This document shows, piece after piece, positions 20,180 through 29,380 of a stretch of DNA of 53,612 bases (within the stretch, counting starts at the first letter, position 1; each line of letters begins with the position of its first letter). This DNA is from Actinomycetes bacterium. GTDB taxonomy: Bacteria > Actinomycetota > CALGFH01. The DNA lies in assembly GCA_036000965.1 (NCBI GenBank), contig DASYUT010000152.1, forward strand, positions 1-53,612. Direction: 5' to 3'. Made by a program: the position numbers and the translations under genes. The notes beneath the pieces were generated by a model. It worked only from the letters and a program-made list of their open reading frames with translations. It was not told where the DNA came from and ran no database searches.

Positions 20180-20193
20180 CTCTGCAGGCGCGG

Positions 20194-21831
20194 CTACAGG
20201 AGGCGGTGCTGGTAGGCGTAGGCGGTGGCCGCTGCGCGTGAGGACACGTCCAGCTTGGTGAAGATGTTGCTCACGTGGCGGTGGACCGTCTTCTCGGCCA
20301 GGACCAGGTCGGTAGCGATGGCGTGGTTGGTCTTGCCGGTCGCCAGCAGCCGCAGCACTTGCAGCTCACGCTCGGTCAGCCCGTGGGCCTTGGAGGCGGC
20401 CTCCGACCGGGCGAGCGCCTCGAGGCGGGCGAGGTCGGGCGCGGCGCCAAGCTGCGCGAACACGCTGCGGGCGGCGTCCATCTCCATCGCCGCGGCCTCC
20501 TGATCCCCGAGCTGGCGGCAGGCGAGTCCGACCAGCACGCGCACCCGAGCGGCCTCGTACGGCGCTTGGAGCTCCCGCCAGACCTGCCACGCACCGCGCA
20601 GCGCGACCAGCGCGGCCTGGGCGTCGCCGTCGGCGAGCAGCACCGCACCCCGGGCATGGTCGGCCACCGCCCGCAGCGCCGGCGTGCCATAACCGCCGGC
20701 GATCTCGGTCAGCTCATTGGCGGCGTCGCGTGCCGCCCGGAGGTCGCCGACCGCCAGCATGATCTCGACCTGGGCGGGCAGCAGCTTGGCCCGCCTGAAC
20801 CGCTCGCTCGTCTCGGCGACGACACGGCGGCTCGCCGCCGCGGCCGCGTCGGTCTTGCCCTGCGACAGCCGCAGCAGGGCCAGCCCCGGCTGCGGCTCGC
20901 GGCCCCACTGGCTGGCCTGCTGGTAGGCGTCCTCGGCCGCCGTGAAGTCCCCGGAGAGCCGGTACAGCTCCGCCTGCTGGTAGAAGGCCGCGCCGCTGGC
21001 GTAGTCGTCGGCAGCGTGGGCGAACCGTTCACCCGCCCGCTTGGCCTCCTGGACCGCCTCCGGCCATGCCCCGTGCAGCTGCAGGATCTCGGCGCGGTGG
21101 ACCAGGCACTGGCCGGTGAAGGTGACCATGTCCGGCTGCTTCCCGCACCAGGCCGTCAGCGCCTCGGTCCACTCCTGGGCGCGCCGCAACTCGGCGATCT
21201 CCTGGCAGATCTCGATCATCCCGCAGTAGACCGTGCCGGCGACGGTGGGTGACAGCTCGCCGGCCACCACCGCCACCATGGCCTCGTCCAACAGGGCCAG
21301 GCCCTCGCCCACCCGACCCTCCCACACCAGGGCGCGGCCCTGCAGGTACCGCGCGAAGGCGACCAGATCGGCGTCACCGGTGCGAGCGCCGATCCCGGCC
21401 GCCTGGGCCAACGTCTCCCGCGCCCCCGGGTAGTCACCCGCCAGCAGCTGCTGGAACGCGGCCGAAATCAGCAGGTAGCCGTGCTCGGCACACTCCTGCC
21501 GCTCATGCTCAAGGAGCCGGCTGGCCCGGCCGAACCAACCACTCGCCTGGGCCAGATCCCCTCGAATGCTCAGGTGAAACCCCAGCCAGCCCGCACACCG
21601 CGCGGCCCGCCGTCGGTCGCCGCCCTCGGCATACAGCTGCTGGGCGCGCTGCAGCGCCCCGAGACAGTCCTCCACGCGGCCGAGGAGGTAGGCCGCGGTC
21701 GCCAGCAGCTCCAGATCCTGGGCTGCCAAGGGGGACGACTGGTCGGCCAGCGACAGCGCGGTGTAGGCATCCGCCCACGCCAGCCGCTCGGCGGCCTCCC
21801 GGCCCCGGGCAAGCTCACCGTCCCCACCCAC
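20194..21831 (-). CDS. LuxR-family regulator with TPR-like N-terminal region
   Basis: About 545 residues. Residues ~15-450 form helical TPR-like repeats (ELARGREAAERLAWADAYTAL, then repeated A-x2-Y/F-L patterns). The C-terminal LuxR/GerE HTH is LTERELQVLRLLATGKTNHA plus KTVHRHVSNIFTKLDVSSR. There is no N-terminal ATPase with a Walker A, so it is a short relative of the MalT/LAL type. The GTG at 21831 was chosen because homologous proteins begin just before ELARGREA. An in-frame start at 22056 would add 75 low-complexity residues read through a DNA repeat. It probably controls the two flavoprotein genes downstream. Confidence 0.82.
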   Translation of the reverse strand: MGGDGELARGREAAERLAWADAYTALSLADQSSPLAAQDLELLATAAYLLGRVEDCLGALQRAQQLYAEGGDRRRAARCAGWLGFHLSIRGDLAQASGWFGRASRLLEHERQECAEHGYLLISAAFQQLLAGDYPGARETLAQAAGIGARTGDADLVAFARYLQGRALVWEGRVGEGLALLDEAMVAVVAGELSPTVAGTVYCGMIEICQEIAELRRAQEWTEALTAWCGKQPDMVTFTGQCLVHRAEILQLHGAWPEAVQEAKRAGERFAHAADDYASGAAFYQQAELYRLSGDFTAAEDAYQQASQWGREPQPGLALLRLSQGKTDAAAAASRRVVAETSERFRRAKLLPAQVEIMLAVGDLRAARDAANELTEIAGGYGTPALRAVADHARGAVLLADGDAQAALVALRGAWQVWRELQAPYEAARVRVLVGLACRQLGDQEAAAMEMDAARSVFAQLGAAPDLARLEALARSEAASKAHGLTERELQVLRLLATGKTNHAIATDLVLAEKTVHRHVSNIFTKLDVSSRAAATAYAYQHRLL

Positions 21832-21935
21832 CGTTCGGCTCGCCTCCCAGCTGGCGCCTGATCCGCACCCCGGTAGCGTAGCGAGGCCCGAGCATGTCAA
21901 TCCCGGTGTCAGCCCATCAGCTAGCAGTCTCCGTA

Positions 21936-21993
21936 GGGAAGCGGCGCCGGTCATTCCGAGGGAAGCGGCGCCGGTCATTCCGTTGGTCATTCC
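21936..21993 (+). repeat. Two perfect 23-bp direct repeats plus a partial copy
   Basis: Identical 23-base copies at 21936-21958 and 21960-21982 (period 24), followed by a partial GGTCATTCC copy. They lie upstream of the chosen start of the LuxR-type regulator and downstream of the Rieske ferredoxin gene. Confidence 0.8.
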
Positions 21994-22015
21994 ACCCGGC
22001 GCCAGTCGCCGCGAC

Positions 22016-22426
22016 TTACTGTGCGCCGGTCCGTGCGTGTTCGAGCAGGATCTCACGCCATGACCGAGTTGGTGGAGCGGGCGTTACGGTCACCCGCACC
22101 TCGCCGTCCACCACCCGCACCGGGCAGACGTCGAGGCGCGGTCCCGGTTGGCCGAGCCGCGCGCCCGTGCGGACGTCGTAGCGCCACCAGTGCAGCGGAC
22201 ACTGCAGCACCCAGCCGTCAAGGTGGCCGCACGCCAGCGGCCCGCTGCGATGCAGGCAGGCGTCGTCGACGGCGAACAGGCAGCCCCGCGCGTTGCCTAC
22301 GGCGATCCGGCGGCCCGCCACCTGCACCAGGCGCACGGTGCCAACCGGGAAGTCCTCCAGGCGTCCCGCGGGCGCCTCGATCGGCGGGTGCGCGATGTGG
22401 TCGGCCGCGCCGGGCTCAGGGGACAT
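22016..22426 (-). CDS. Rieske-type [2Fe-2S] ferredoxin
   Basis: 136 residues with the Rieske ligand pairs C-x-H (DACLHRSGPLACGH) and C-x2-H (LQCPLHWWRYDVRTG). Such ferredoxins pass electrons from a flavoprotein reductase to a Rieske oxygenase. It is the last gene of the - strand catabolic run, overlapping the dehydrogenase by 11 bases. It is the only dedicated redox partner seen for the oxygenase at 35254-36516. The C-terminal ~20 residues (TRSWREILLEHARTG) form an extra helix. A fragment of an oxygenase alpha subunit is unlikely because the length matches free ferredoxins. Confidence 0.88.
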   Translation of the reverse strand: MSPEPGAADHIAHPPIEAPAGRLEDFPVGTVRLVQVAGRRIAVGNARGCLFAVDDACLHRSGPLACGHLDGWVLQCPLHWWRYDVRTGARLGQPGPRLDVCPVRVVDGEVRVTVTPAPPTRSWREILLEHARTGAQ

Positions 22427-23870
22427 GCTGGGTCACGACCGCTTTCGCCTCGGTGAACAGCTCCTCGCTGTACGGGCCGCCCTCGCGGCCGATGCCCGAG
22501 TTCTTCATGCCGCCAAACGGCGCACGCAGGTCGCGCAGGAAGAAGCAGTTCACCCAGACGGTCCCGGCGCGCACGGCTCCCGCGACCCGGTGGGCGGTGT
22601 CCAGATCCTGCGTCCAGACCATGGCCGCCAACCCGTACGGGCTCGCGTTGGCCAGGGTGACCGCCTCCTGCTCGGTGTCGAAGGGCATGCACACCTGGAC
22701 GGGACCGAAGATCTCCTCCTGCGACACCCGCCACGAGTTGTCCACGTCGGCGAACACGGTCGGAGCGAGGTAGTTCCCGCGGGCGAGCGCTCCGTCGGTG
22801 ACGCGGTTTCCGCCGGTGAGCAGCTTTGCGCCCTCCTGCTGGCCGAGCTCGACGTAGGAGGTGACCTTGCCGAGGTGCTCCACGGACACGACCGGGCCGA
22901 TGCGGGTCGCGGGGTCGAGCGGGTTGCCGACGGCCAGCGCCTCGGCCTGCGCGACGAAGCGTGCGAGGAACTCCTCGTACACCGGCCGCTGGATCAGGAG
23001 CCGGCTCCCGGCCAGGCAGACCTCGCCCTGGTTGCGGAAGCTCGCGTCGATCGAGACGGCGACGGCGCGGTCCAGGTCGGCGTCGGCGAACACGATGTTG
23101 GGGCTCTTGCCGCCGAGCTCGAACGACAGCTTCTTCAGGGTGGGCGCGGCGTTGGCCATGATCGCCCTGCCGGTCGCGCTCTCTCCGGTGAACGACACGA
23201 GATCGACGCCCGGGTGCGTGGTGAGCCGCTCGCCGGCGGCATCTGGCCCGAAGCCCTGCACGACGTTGAGCACGCCCTCCGGCACGCCAGCCCCGGCGCA
23301 GATCTCGGCCAGGATGGACGCGGTCACAGGGCTCTGCTCGGCCGGCTTGAGCACGGCGGTGCAGCCGAATGCGAGCGCCGGAGCCACCTTCCAGGTCGCG
23401 AGCATGAGCGGGAAGTTCCACGGGGAGATCAGCGCGGCCACGCCCGCGGGCTCTCGCACGGTGTAGGTGAACATGCCGCCCGGGGCATGGAGCGCCGTGT
23501 CGTGCGCCTGGACGGCGCAGTCGGCGAAGAAGCGGAAGTTGTGGGCGGCGCGGGGCACGTCCTTGGTGCGCGCTTCGGTCAGCGGCTTGCCCATGTCGCG
23601 GGTCTCCCACTCCGCGAGCTCGTCCAGCCGCGCCTCGATGCTGTCGGCCACGCGGTGCAGCACCTTGCCACGCTCGGCGGGCGTCATCCGTGGCCACGGG
23701 CCGGCGTCGAAGGCCTGGCGGGCCGCCTCGACGGCTCGGTCGGCATCCTCGACGGCGCCGTCGGCCACCGTGGCACACACGGTGTTGTCTATCGGGGAGA
23801 CGGAGTCGAACGTGCGTCCGGACAGTGATCCGACGAACTCCCCGCCGATGAAGTGCCGGACATGGGTCAT
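22416..23870 (-). CDS. dmpC: 2-hydroxymuconic semialdehyde dehydrogenase (ALDH family)
   Basis: NAD-dependent oxidation of the catechol ring-cleavage product to 4-oxalocrotonate. ALDH signatures: WNFPLMLATWKVAPALAFGC, catalytic Glu251 in FELGGKSPN, catalytic Cys285 in NQGEVCLAGSRL, and C-terminal EEIFGPVQ. Length is 484 residues, full size. The sequence and its neighbours fit the DmpC/XylG/HpaE branch. The start overlaps the tautomerase stop (ATGA) and its stop overlaps the ferredoxin start. HpaE-type 5-carboxymethyl specificity cannot be excluded. Confidence 0.9.
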   Translation of the reverse strand: MTHVRHFIGGEFVGSLSGRTFDSVSPIDNTVCATVADGAVEDADRAVEAARQAFDAGPWPRMTPAERGKVLHRVADSIEARLDELAEWETRDMGKPLTEARTKDVPRAAHNFRFFADCAVQAHDTALHAPGGMFTYTVREPAGVAALISPWNFPLMLATWKVAPALAFGCTAVLKPAEQSPVTASILAEICAGAGVPEGVLNVVQGFGPDAAGERLTTHPGVDLVSFTGESATGRAIMANAAPTLKKLSFELGGKSPNIVFADADLDRAVAVSIDASFRNQGEVCLAGSRLLIQRPVYEEFLARFVAQAEALAVGNPLDPATRIGPVVSVEHLGKVTSYVELGQQEGAKLLTGGNRVTDGALARGNYLAPTVFADVDNSWRVSQEEIFGPVQVCMPFDTEQEAVTLANASPYGLAAMVWTQDLDTAHRVAGAVRAGTVWVNCFFLRDLRAPFGGMKNSGIGREGGPYSEELFTEAKAVVTQHVP

Positions 23871-24088
23871 GGCTGGCTCCCCTCCTGGGACGACGACGAG
23901 CCTCGGGCGACGGAGTACGGGACGCCCCCGATGCCCCAGAGATCGGGGTCGACCTCCGAGACGAGAACACGCACCCGATCGATCGGCGTGTCGAGGGTCC
24001 GCGCCACGGTCCGCGACACCTCCTCGACCAGCAGCATGAGCACCGCCTTGTCGCGGCCGCGGACGAGGTCGATGCGGACGAAGGGCAT
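23867..24088 (-). CDS. dmpI: 4-oxalocrotonate tautomerase
   Basis: 73-residue 4-OT family enzyme. The ATG at 24088 was chosen because it gives the N-terminal MPFVRIDLVRG, leaving the catalytic Pro1 after Met removal; an upstream in-frame start would bury it. The later DRVRVLVSEVDPDLWGIGG matches the family's beta-alpha unit. The C-terminal Ser-rich tail is somewhat longer than usual. It isomerises the enol product to the keto form used by the decarboxylase. There is a 19-base gap to the upstream gene and a 4-base overlap with the dehydrogenase. Confidence 0.9.
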   Translation of the reverse strand: MPFVRIDLVRGRDKAVLMLLVEEVSRTVARTLDTPIDRVRVLVSEVDPDLWGIGGVPYSVARGSSSSQEGSQP

Positions 24089-24107
24089 GAGGACCTCCTC
24101 GGGCGCC

Positions 24108-24896
24108 TCAGCGCACGGGTAACTCGACAGTACCGATCCGGTCGAAGCTGGCGAGGACGACATCGCCTGGTGCAACCGCCACAGCCTCGGTCAGCGCGCC
24201 CGAGAGCACGATGTCGCCCGCGGTGAGGCCACGGCCGCGGCGCGCCAGCGCGCGAACCAGCCAGGCGACGGCGCCCGCCGGGTGGCCGAGTGCGGCCGCA
24301 CCGGCGGCGGTCGCGACCAGCCTGCCGTTGACCTCGAGCAGGCAGCCGACGAGCCGTAGGTCCAGGCGGTCGGCGGGATGGCGCACCCCGGCGAGGACCA
24401 GGCGCGCGGCCGAGGCGTTGTCGGCGACGACGTCGGCCAGGGTGAACGCGTAGCCGGCGTAGCGCGAGTCGAGCACGTCCAGCGCCGGGGTCACCGCCGC
24501 GGTCGCCGCCAGGACCTGCGCCGCCCCGACCCGCTCGCCGGCCAGATCGGCGCCGATGAGGAAGGCGATCTCTGGCTCGACCCGCGGCTGGAGGTGCTCG
24601 GCGGCGACCAGCGGCTCGCCGACGTCCAGCAGCATCGCGTCGGTCAGCTCTCCGTACAGCGGCTCGTCGACGTGCATCTGCCGCTGCTTCGCCCGACTCG
24701 TCAGGCCGAGCTTGTAGCCGATCAGGCGCTCGCCCGCGTCGGTCAGGAGCCGGACGCCGGCCTCCTGCACGCCGTACGCGGCGTCGAGGTCCAGGCCCGG
24801 GTGGTCGACGGTGAGGCCCTGACCCGCCACGCGCTCCAGCCGGCACGTGGCGAGACGCTGGGCCAGCGCCGCGACGTCCACGGGAGGCGGGCTCAC
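24108..24896 (-). CDS. dmpH: 4-oxalocrotonate decarboxylase (hydratase/decarboxylase family)
   Basis: 262-residue member of the FAH-fold 2-oxopent-4-enoate hydratase/4-oxalocrotonate decarboxylase family. Motifs: [20 protein letters not shown], metal-site [12 protein letters not shown], and the [20 protein letters not shown] region. The GTG at 24896 overlaps the aldolase stop (GTGA). The family contains both enzymes, and the DmpH call rests on the E-F-G-H-I order: this copy follows the aldolase and precedes the tautomerase. The family assignment is firm; decarboxylase versus hydratase is less so. Confidence 0.8.
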   Translation of the reverse strand: MSPPPVDVAALAQRLATCRLERVAGQGLTVDHPGLDLDAAYGVQEAGVRLLTDAGERLIGYKLGLTSRAKQRQMHVDEPLYGELTDAMLLDVGEPLVAAEHLQPRVEPEIAFLIGADLAGERVGAAQVLAATAAVTPALDVLDSRYAGYAFTLADVVADNASAARLVLAGVRHPADRLDLRLVGCLLEVNGRLVATAAGAAALGHPAGAVAWLVRALARRGRGLTAGDIVLSGALTEAVAVAPGDVVLASFDRIGTVELPVR

Positions 24897-25966
24897 GTGC
24901 GCACCTCTTGATCCACCCGGGCGCCCCCTCGGGGTTCCCTGGACCCCTCCGCCACGGACGGTTCGGCGAGCCCGCGGGCCAGCTCGAGCGCGACGTCGAG
25001 GATCATGTCCTCCTGGCCGCCGACGACCTTGCGCCGCCCCAGCTCGAGCAGGATGTCGCCGACGTCGACGCCGAAGCGCTCCGCCGCCCGCTGCGCGTGC
25101 AGCAGGAACGAGCCGTAGACGCCGGCGTAGCCGAGCAGCAGCCCGGCCCGGTCGATCACGCCCATCGCCGGGCGCAGCGGCCGCACCAGGTCCTCGGCCA
25201 CGTCGAGCACGCGCAGCGGGTCGACCCCGGTGTCCAGGCCGAGCTTGTCGCAGGCGGCCACCAGCACCTCGGTCGGGCAGTTGCCCGCGCCCGCGCCGAG
25301 CCCGGCCGCGCACCCGTCGAGCTGGGCGGCGCCGACGTCGAGCGCGGCGAGCGAGTTCGCCACGGCGAGCGAGAGGTTGTTGTGGGCGTGGTGGCCCACC
25401 TGGCAGCCGAGCCTCTCGGCGAGCAGGCCGACGCGGGCACGCGCGTCCGCGGTGGTCATCGCGCCCGCCGAGTCGACCACGTAGACGCAGTCCGCGCCGT
25501 AGGACGCCATCAGCCGGGCCTGCCCCAGCAGCTGCTCCGGCTCGATCATGTGGCTCATCATGAGGAACCCGACCGCCTCCATGCCGAGCCGCTTCGCCAG
25601 GCGGATGTGCTGCTCGGCGATGTCCGCCTCGGTGCAGTGGGTCGCGATCCTGGCCACCTGCGCGCCGCGCTCGCGCGCCTCACGCAGGTCGTCGGCCACC
25701 CCGATGCCCGGTAGCAGCAGCACGGCGATGCGCGCCCGCCTCGCCGCAGCCACGGCGGCGGAGATCAGGTCGCGCTCGTCGATCTTGGAGAAGCCGTAGT
25801 TGAATGACGAGCCGCCCAGCCCGTCGCCGTGGCTGACCTCGATGACCGGCACGCCGGCCGCGTCGAGGCCGCGCACGATCGAGGCGACCTGCTCGGGGGT
25901 GAACTGGTGCGACAGCGCGTGCGACCCGTCGCGCAGGGTGGAGTCGGTCAGCCGGAACGCGGTCAT
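24893..25966 (-). CDS. dmpG: 4-hydroxy-2-oxovalerate aldolase
   Basis: 357-residue DRE-TIM metallolyase that splits 4-hydroxy-2-oxoacids into pyruvate and an aldehyde. The active-site motif is [15 protein letters not shown], catalytic [13 protein letters not shown] follows, and metal-binding [11 protein letters not shown] lies near residue 200. The C-terminal DmpG/communication domain continues to the end. The ATG at 25966 overlaps the acetaldehyde dehydrogenase stop (ATGA). In this family the aldolase and dehydrogenase form a complex that channels the aldehyde. Confidence 0.96.
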   Translation of the reverse strand: MTAFRLTDSTLRDGSHALSHQFTPEQVASIVRGLDAAGVPVIEVSHGDGLGGSSFNYGFSKIDERDLISAAVAAARRARIAVLLLPGIGVADDLREARERGAQVARIATHCTEADIAEQHIRLAKRLGMEAVGFLMMSHMIEPEQLLGQARLMASYGADCVYVVDSAGAMTTADARARVGLLAERLGCQVGHHAHNNLSLAVANSLAALDVGAAQLDGCAAGLGAGAGNCPTEVLVAACDKLGLDTGVDPLRVLDVAEDLVRPLRPAMGVIDRAGLLLGYAGVYGSFLLHAQRAAERFGVDVGDILLELGRRKVVGGQEDMILDVALELARGLAEPSVAEGSREPRGGARVDQEVRT

Positions 25967-26871
25967 GCCGGCACCCCCGCCCGCGCCTCCGCCCGCGACT
26001 CGGCGACCCTGACCGCCGCCGCCGTCATGATGTCGAGGTTGCCGGCGTACGGCGGCAGGTAGTCGCCCGCACCCTCCACCTCCAGCAGCACCGCGACCCG
26101 GGCCGGCGCCGTCCCGCCGGGAGTTCGGTACGGTCCCTCCTCGAAGACCGGCGCGCTCTTCAGCCGGTAGCCGGGGACATAGCTGGCGACGCGGGCGACC
26201 ATCCGCTCGATCGACGCGGCGACCGCCCCCTGGTCGCAGCCCTCGGGCAGGGCACAGAACACCGTGTTGCGCATGAGGATCGGCGGCTCGGCCGGGTTGA
26301 GGACGATGATCGCCTTGCCGCGCCGCGCGCCGCCGACCTCCTCGAGGCTCCGGGCCGTGGTTCGGGTGAACTCGTCGATGTTCTGGCGGGTGCCTGGGCC
26401 GGCCGAGCGGGAGGACACCGTCGACACGATCTCCGCGTACGGCACCGCGCAGGCCTGGCTGACCGCCGCGACGATCGGCACGGTCGCCTGGCCGCCGCAG
26501 GTGATCAGGTTGACCTCGGGCGCGTCCACGTGATGGAGCAGGTTGACGCTCGGCACGACCGCCGGCCCGAGCTTGGCCGGGGTCAGGTCGACCGCCGCGA
26601 CGCCCGCCGCGCGCAGCCGCGGCGCGTGCCGCACGTGCACCCGCGCGCTGGTCGCCTCGAAGGCCAGGTCGATCTCGTCCGCGTGCGCCGTCACCCAGTC
26701 GATCCCCTCGGCGGTGGCGTCGACTCCCAGCGCCCGTGCTCTCGCGAGCCCGTCGGAGTCCGGGTCGATGCCGACGAGGGCGCGCAGGCGCAGCGTCGGG
26801 GAGCGCAGCAGCTTGTGCATGAGGTCGGTCCCGATGTTCCCGGACCCGATGACGACGCAGGACAGCGTCAC
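25963..26871 (-). CDS. dmpF: Acetaldehyde dehydrogenase (acylating)
   Basis: 302 residues. The NAD-binding motif is [17 protein letters not shown] and the catalytic Cys125 is in [12 protein letters not shown]. The dimerisation/aldolase-interface region includes [12 protein letters not shown]. It converts acetaldehyde or propanal plus CoA and NAD to the acyl-CoA, the last step of the meta pathway. The start is a GTG 3 bases after the upstream hydratase stop. It should complex with the adjacent aldolase. Confidence 0.96.
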   Translation of the reverse strand: MTLSCVVIGSGNIGTDLMHKLLRSPTLRLRALVGIDPDSDGLARARALGVDATAEGIDWVTAHADEIDLAFEATSARVHVRHAPRLRAAGVAAVDLTPAKLGPAVVPSVNLLHHVDAPEVNLITCGGQATVPIVAAVSQACAVPYAEIVSTVSSRSAGPGTRQNIDEFTRTTARSLEEVGGARRGKAIIVLNPAEPPILMRNTVFCALPEGCDQGAVAASIERMVARVASYVPGYRLKSAPVFEEGPYRTPGGTAPARVAVLLEVEGAGDYLPPYAGNLDIMTAAAVRVAESRAEARAGVPA

Positions 26872-26874
26872 GGT

Positions 26875-27666
26875 TCAGCTCCCTTCTCGCACGGCGACGA
26901 CCCAGACCGGACCGAGCCGGTCGAACTCGGCCCGGAACACGTCGCCCTCGCCGAGCGGGACGGCGGCGTGCAGGGCGCCGGTCATCACCACGTGCCCGGC
27001 CGCCAGGGTCGCCCCGAGCGGGTGCAGCGTGTTGGCGAGCCAGGCGACGGCGTGCAGCGGGTCGCCCAGCGCCGCCGCGCCAGCGCCGGTGGCGACCAGC
27101 TCGCCGTTGCGGGTGAACACCATGCCGATCAGGCGAGGGTCCAGGCCCTGCAGCGGCACCAGCCGGCTGGACAGCGCGATGGCGCCGCTGGAGGCGAGGT
27201 CGGCGACGGTGTCGGCGAGCCGGATGCGCCAGTTCTCCACCCGCGAGTCGACGATCTCGATCGCCGCGACCGCGCCGGCCGCCGCCCGGCGTGCGTCCAG
27301 TGCCGTGCATCGCGGCCCGGACAAGGGCTCGCGCAGGACGATCGCGATCTCCGCCTCGACCTTCGGCTGGATCAGCCGGCCGACGTCGATCCGCACCCCG
27401 GCGGGACGGACGTGCGCGGCGAGCACGGGTCCGTAGTCCGGCTGGTCGACGCCGAGCAGCTCCTGCATGGGACGGCTGGTCAGGCCGAGCTTGTAGCCGA
27501 CCACCTCGCCCTCCCCGTCGGCCTGCAGCAGCCCGACCAGATGCTGCTGGACCGCGTAGGCGTCGGCCGCGGTCATGTCCGGCCAGGCGTCGGTCAGCGG
27601 CGGGATCGCGACCCGGTCGCGCCGCGCCCGGTGCAGCGCCCGGGCCAGTTCCTCGACGGCGGTCAC
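26875..27666 (-). CDS. dmpE: 2-oxopent-4-enoate hydratase (2-hydroxypentadienoate hydratase)
   Basis: 263-residue homolog of the protein at 24108-24896. Motifs: [21 protein letters not shown], acidic metal site [11 protein letters not shown], and [17 protein letters not shown]. It adds water to 2-hydroxypenta-2,4-dienoate to give 4-hydroxy-2-oxovalerate. The GTG at 27666 overlaps the IclR-gene stop (GTGA). Position ahead of the dehydrogenase and aldolase matches dmpE; the alternative is the decarboxylase role. Confidence 0.82.
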   Translation of the reverse strand: MTAVEELARALHRARRDRVAIPPLTDAWPDMTAADAYAVQQHLVGLLQADGEGEVVGYKLGLTSRPMQELLGVDQPDYGPVLAAHVRPAGVRIDVGRLIQPKVEAEIAIVLREPLSGPRCTALDARRAAAGAVAAIEIVDSRVENWRIRLADTVADLASSGAIALSSRLVPLQGLDPRLIGMVFTRNGELVATGAGAAALGDPLHAVAWLANTLHPLGATLAAGHVVMTGALHAAVPLGEGDVFRAEFDRLGPVWVVAVREGS

Positions 27667-28505
27667 GAGGCACCTCCCGCGACGGCGTCGGGCCGGTAGC
27701 CGAGCCGCGCGGAGATGGCGTCGGCGGCCTGGACCACGGAGGAGCAGAAGAACCGGCGCAGCGACTCGCCGTCCAGCCGCAGGACCGGCCCGGCGACGCT
27801 CACCGAGGCGATCACCTCGCCGCGGGCGTTGCGGATGGGTGCCGCGACGCTGGCCACGCCGACCTCGCTCTCGCTGATGTTGGTCGCCCAGCCGCGGGCG
27901 CGCACGCGCTCCAGCTCCTCCCGCAGCTTCGGGCACTGCCAGATCGTGTAGGCGGTCCTGCGCTCCGGCCGCCAGCCCCTGAGCAGCGCCTCGCGCCGGT
28001 CCTCGGGCAGGTGGGCGAGCAGCACCTTGCCGTTGCTGGTGCAGTGCGCCGAGTTGCGGTGCCCGATCCTGCCGAACAGGCGCAGGGTGTGGGGGCTCTC
28101 CAGGCGCTCGACGTAGACCACCTCGCGGCTGTCGAGCACGGCGATCTGGACTGTCTCCTTGGTCGCGTTGCGCAGCGCCTCGAGGATCGGCGTCGCGGCG
28201 TCGTGGAGCACGCGGTGCACCGACACGCGCGCGCCGAGCTCGTAGATGACCAGACCCAGCCGGTAGGTCCCACGGGCGGGGTCGTGCTCCAGGATGCGCT
28301 CGTCGGTGAGCGTCGCGAGCAACCGGTGCACGGTCGACTTGCCCAACCCGAGCCGGCGGGACAGCTCGCTCACGCCCAGCTCCCGCTCGCCGGAGCCGAA
28401 CTCCTTGAGCAGCCGCGCCGCGTTCTGGACCGACGACAGCCTGGACCCGTCGCGCCCGCCCGGCGCAGTCTTCGTCGCTCCTTCGCGCCCGCCCGGCGCA
28501 GTCAT
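27663..28505 (-). CDS. IclR-family transcriptional regulator
   Basis: 280 residues. The N-terminal winged HTH is [20 protein letters not shown] plus [20 protein letters not shown], and the C-terminal IclR effector domain includes GNSAHC-like [20 protein letters not shown]. Members sense aromatic or small organic acids and control nearby catabolic operons. It is the second gene of the - strand run, overlapping both neighbours by four bases. The nearby palindrome at 29220-29241 is a candidate operator. Whether it activates or represses is not shown. Confidence 0.93.
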   Translation of the reverse strand: MTAPGGREGATKTAPGGRDGSRLSSVQNAARLLKEFGSGERELGVSELSRRLGLGKSTVHRLLATLTDERILEHDPARGTYRLGLVIYELGARVSVHRVLHDAATPILEALRNATKETVQIAVLDSREVVYVERLESPHTLRLFGRIGHRNSAHCTSNGKVLLAHLPEDRREALLRGWRPERRTAYTIWQCPKLREELERVRARGWATNISESEVGVASVAAPIRNARGEVIASVSVAGPVLRLDGESLRRFFCSSVVQAADAISARLGYRPDAVAGGAS

Positions 28506-29188
28506 CGTCGCTCCTTCCCGCCCAGCGCGTGCAGCAGCGCCGCCCGCAGCGTCCCGGGCTCGACGGCGGCCGCCTCGACCGCCTTGTCGCCCGGGGCGAT
28601 GGCGCGGGCCAACAGCGCCTGCGCCCGGACCAGACCGGCGATCGTCGCCCCGGCCAGCTCGTCCACCAGCTCCTCGCGGCCGGGCGCCTGGGCGCGGATC
28701 GCCTCGAGCTCGCGCGCGGCGGTCGCGTGGGCGTTGGCCAGCCCGGCGCCGGCGTGGGTCGCGTGGTGGGGCGTGAGCTGCGAGCCGGGCTGCACGACCA
28801 GGTGGTAGAGGTAGGTCCGCAGCCCGAGGATGCGTCGCACCTCCGCCGGCGCGGCCCCGGCCGACTCGTCGACCAGGCCGAGCGGCGGCAGCACGACCGG
28901 GTCGAAGAAGCGCAGGTCCCAGGCCAGCCCCTCGGCCTCGCCGCTGACCTCGACCTCCTGCCCGACGGGCGCCGGCAGCTCCTCCGACGTGGCCAGCACG
29001 TGCAGGTTGCGCGCCCCGGCCGCGGCCACGGTCAGCCGCCCCGCGCGCAGCAGGGGAAGCCGCGCCCGCTCGGCGGGCGGCAGGAGCCGGGCCTGGGCGA
29101 GGTAGGCCTCGTGCACCGCGGCCACGAAGTCCGCCATCGCCTGGCGCATCTGCTCCGGGCTTCCGGGTTGCGGTCGCGTGTCCGTCAT
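28502..29188 (-). CDS. Unknown protein, first gene of the meta-pathway run
   Basis: 228 residues, no family recognised. The N-terminus has a helix (QMRQAMADFVAAVHEAYLAQ). The middle looks beta-rich (GRLTVAAAGARNLHVL, VGQEVEVSGEAEGLAWDL), followed by a His-rich turn QLTPHHATHAGAGLANAHA and a helical C-terminus. No membrane segment or CBS domain is seen, so it is not an obvious third subunit of phenylphosphate synthase. It is the promoter-proximal gene, fused translationally (ATGA) to the IclR gene, which suggests a real role in the pathway: a small-molecule binding, accessory or regulatory protein. Confidence 0.72.
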   Translation of the reverse strand: MTDTRPQPGSPEQMRQAMADFVAAVHEAYLAQARLLPPAERARLPLLRAGRLTVAAAGARNLHVLATSEELPAPVGQEVEVSGEAEGLAWDLRFFDPVVLPPLGLVDESAGAAPAEVRRILGLRTYLYHLVVQPGSQLTPHHATHAGAGLANAHATAARELEAIRAQAPGREELVDELAGATIAGLVRAQALLARAIAPGDKAVEAAAVEPGTLRAALLHALGGKERR

Positions 29189-29219
29189 GGTCCGCCGACC
29201 ATACCTCCCGTTCCTCCAT

Positions 29220-29241
29220 GCGGGAAGGTGTTCTTTCCCGC
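29220..29241. promoter_or_regulatory. Palindrome in divergent promoter region, candidate IclR operator
   Basis: Perfect 7-bp arms GCGGGAA (29220-29226) and TTCCCGC (29235-29241) around an 8-base centre, 32 bases upstream of the 28502-29188 gene. Size and placement fit an IclR-type operator, but this is by eye only. Confidence 0.45.
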
Positions 29242-29270
29242 GGAGCGGGACGGTCGTAACGTCGGCGCCA

Positions 29271-29370
29271 CACAGACGCCACGGCCCCGTCCGTCACACC
29301 AGACACAGACGCCACGGCCCCGTCCGGTCACACCAGACACAGACGCCACGGCCCCGTCCGGTCACACCAT
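29271..29370. repeat. Three 33-34 bp direct repeats before the dioxygenase operon
   Basis: Near-perfect copies begin at 29271, 29304 and 29338, each containing CACAGACGCCACGGCCCCGT; the first lacks one G. The array ends 10 bases before the first dioxygenase ATG, so it occupies the 5' leader or promoter. It may be a cluster of binding sites or a recent duplication. Confidence 0.85.
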
Positions 29371-29380
29371 CGGAGCGCAC

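Noticed and set aside
29271-29370. CRISPR-like repeat array
   Set aside because: Copies are directly tandem without spacers and lie in a promoter region.
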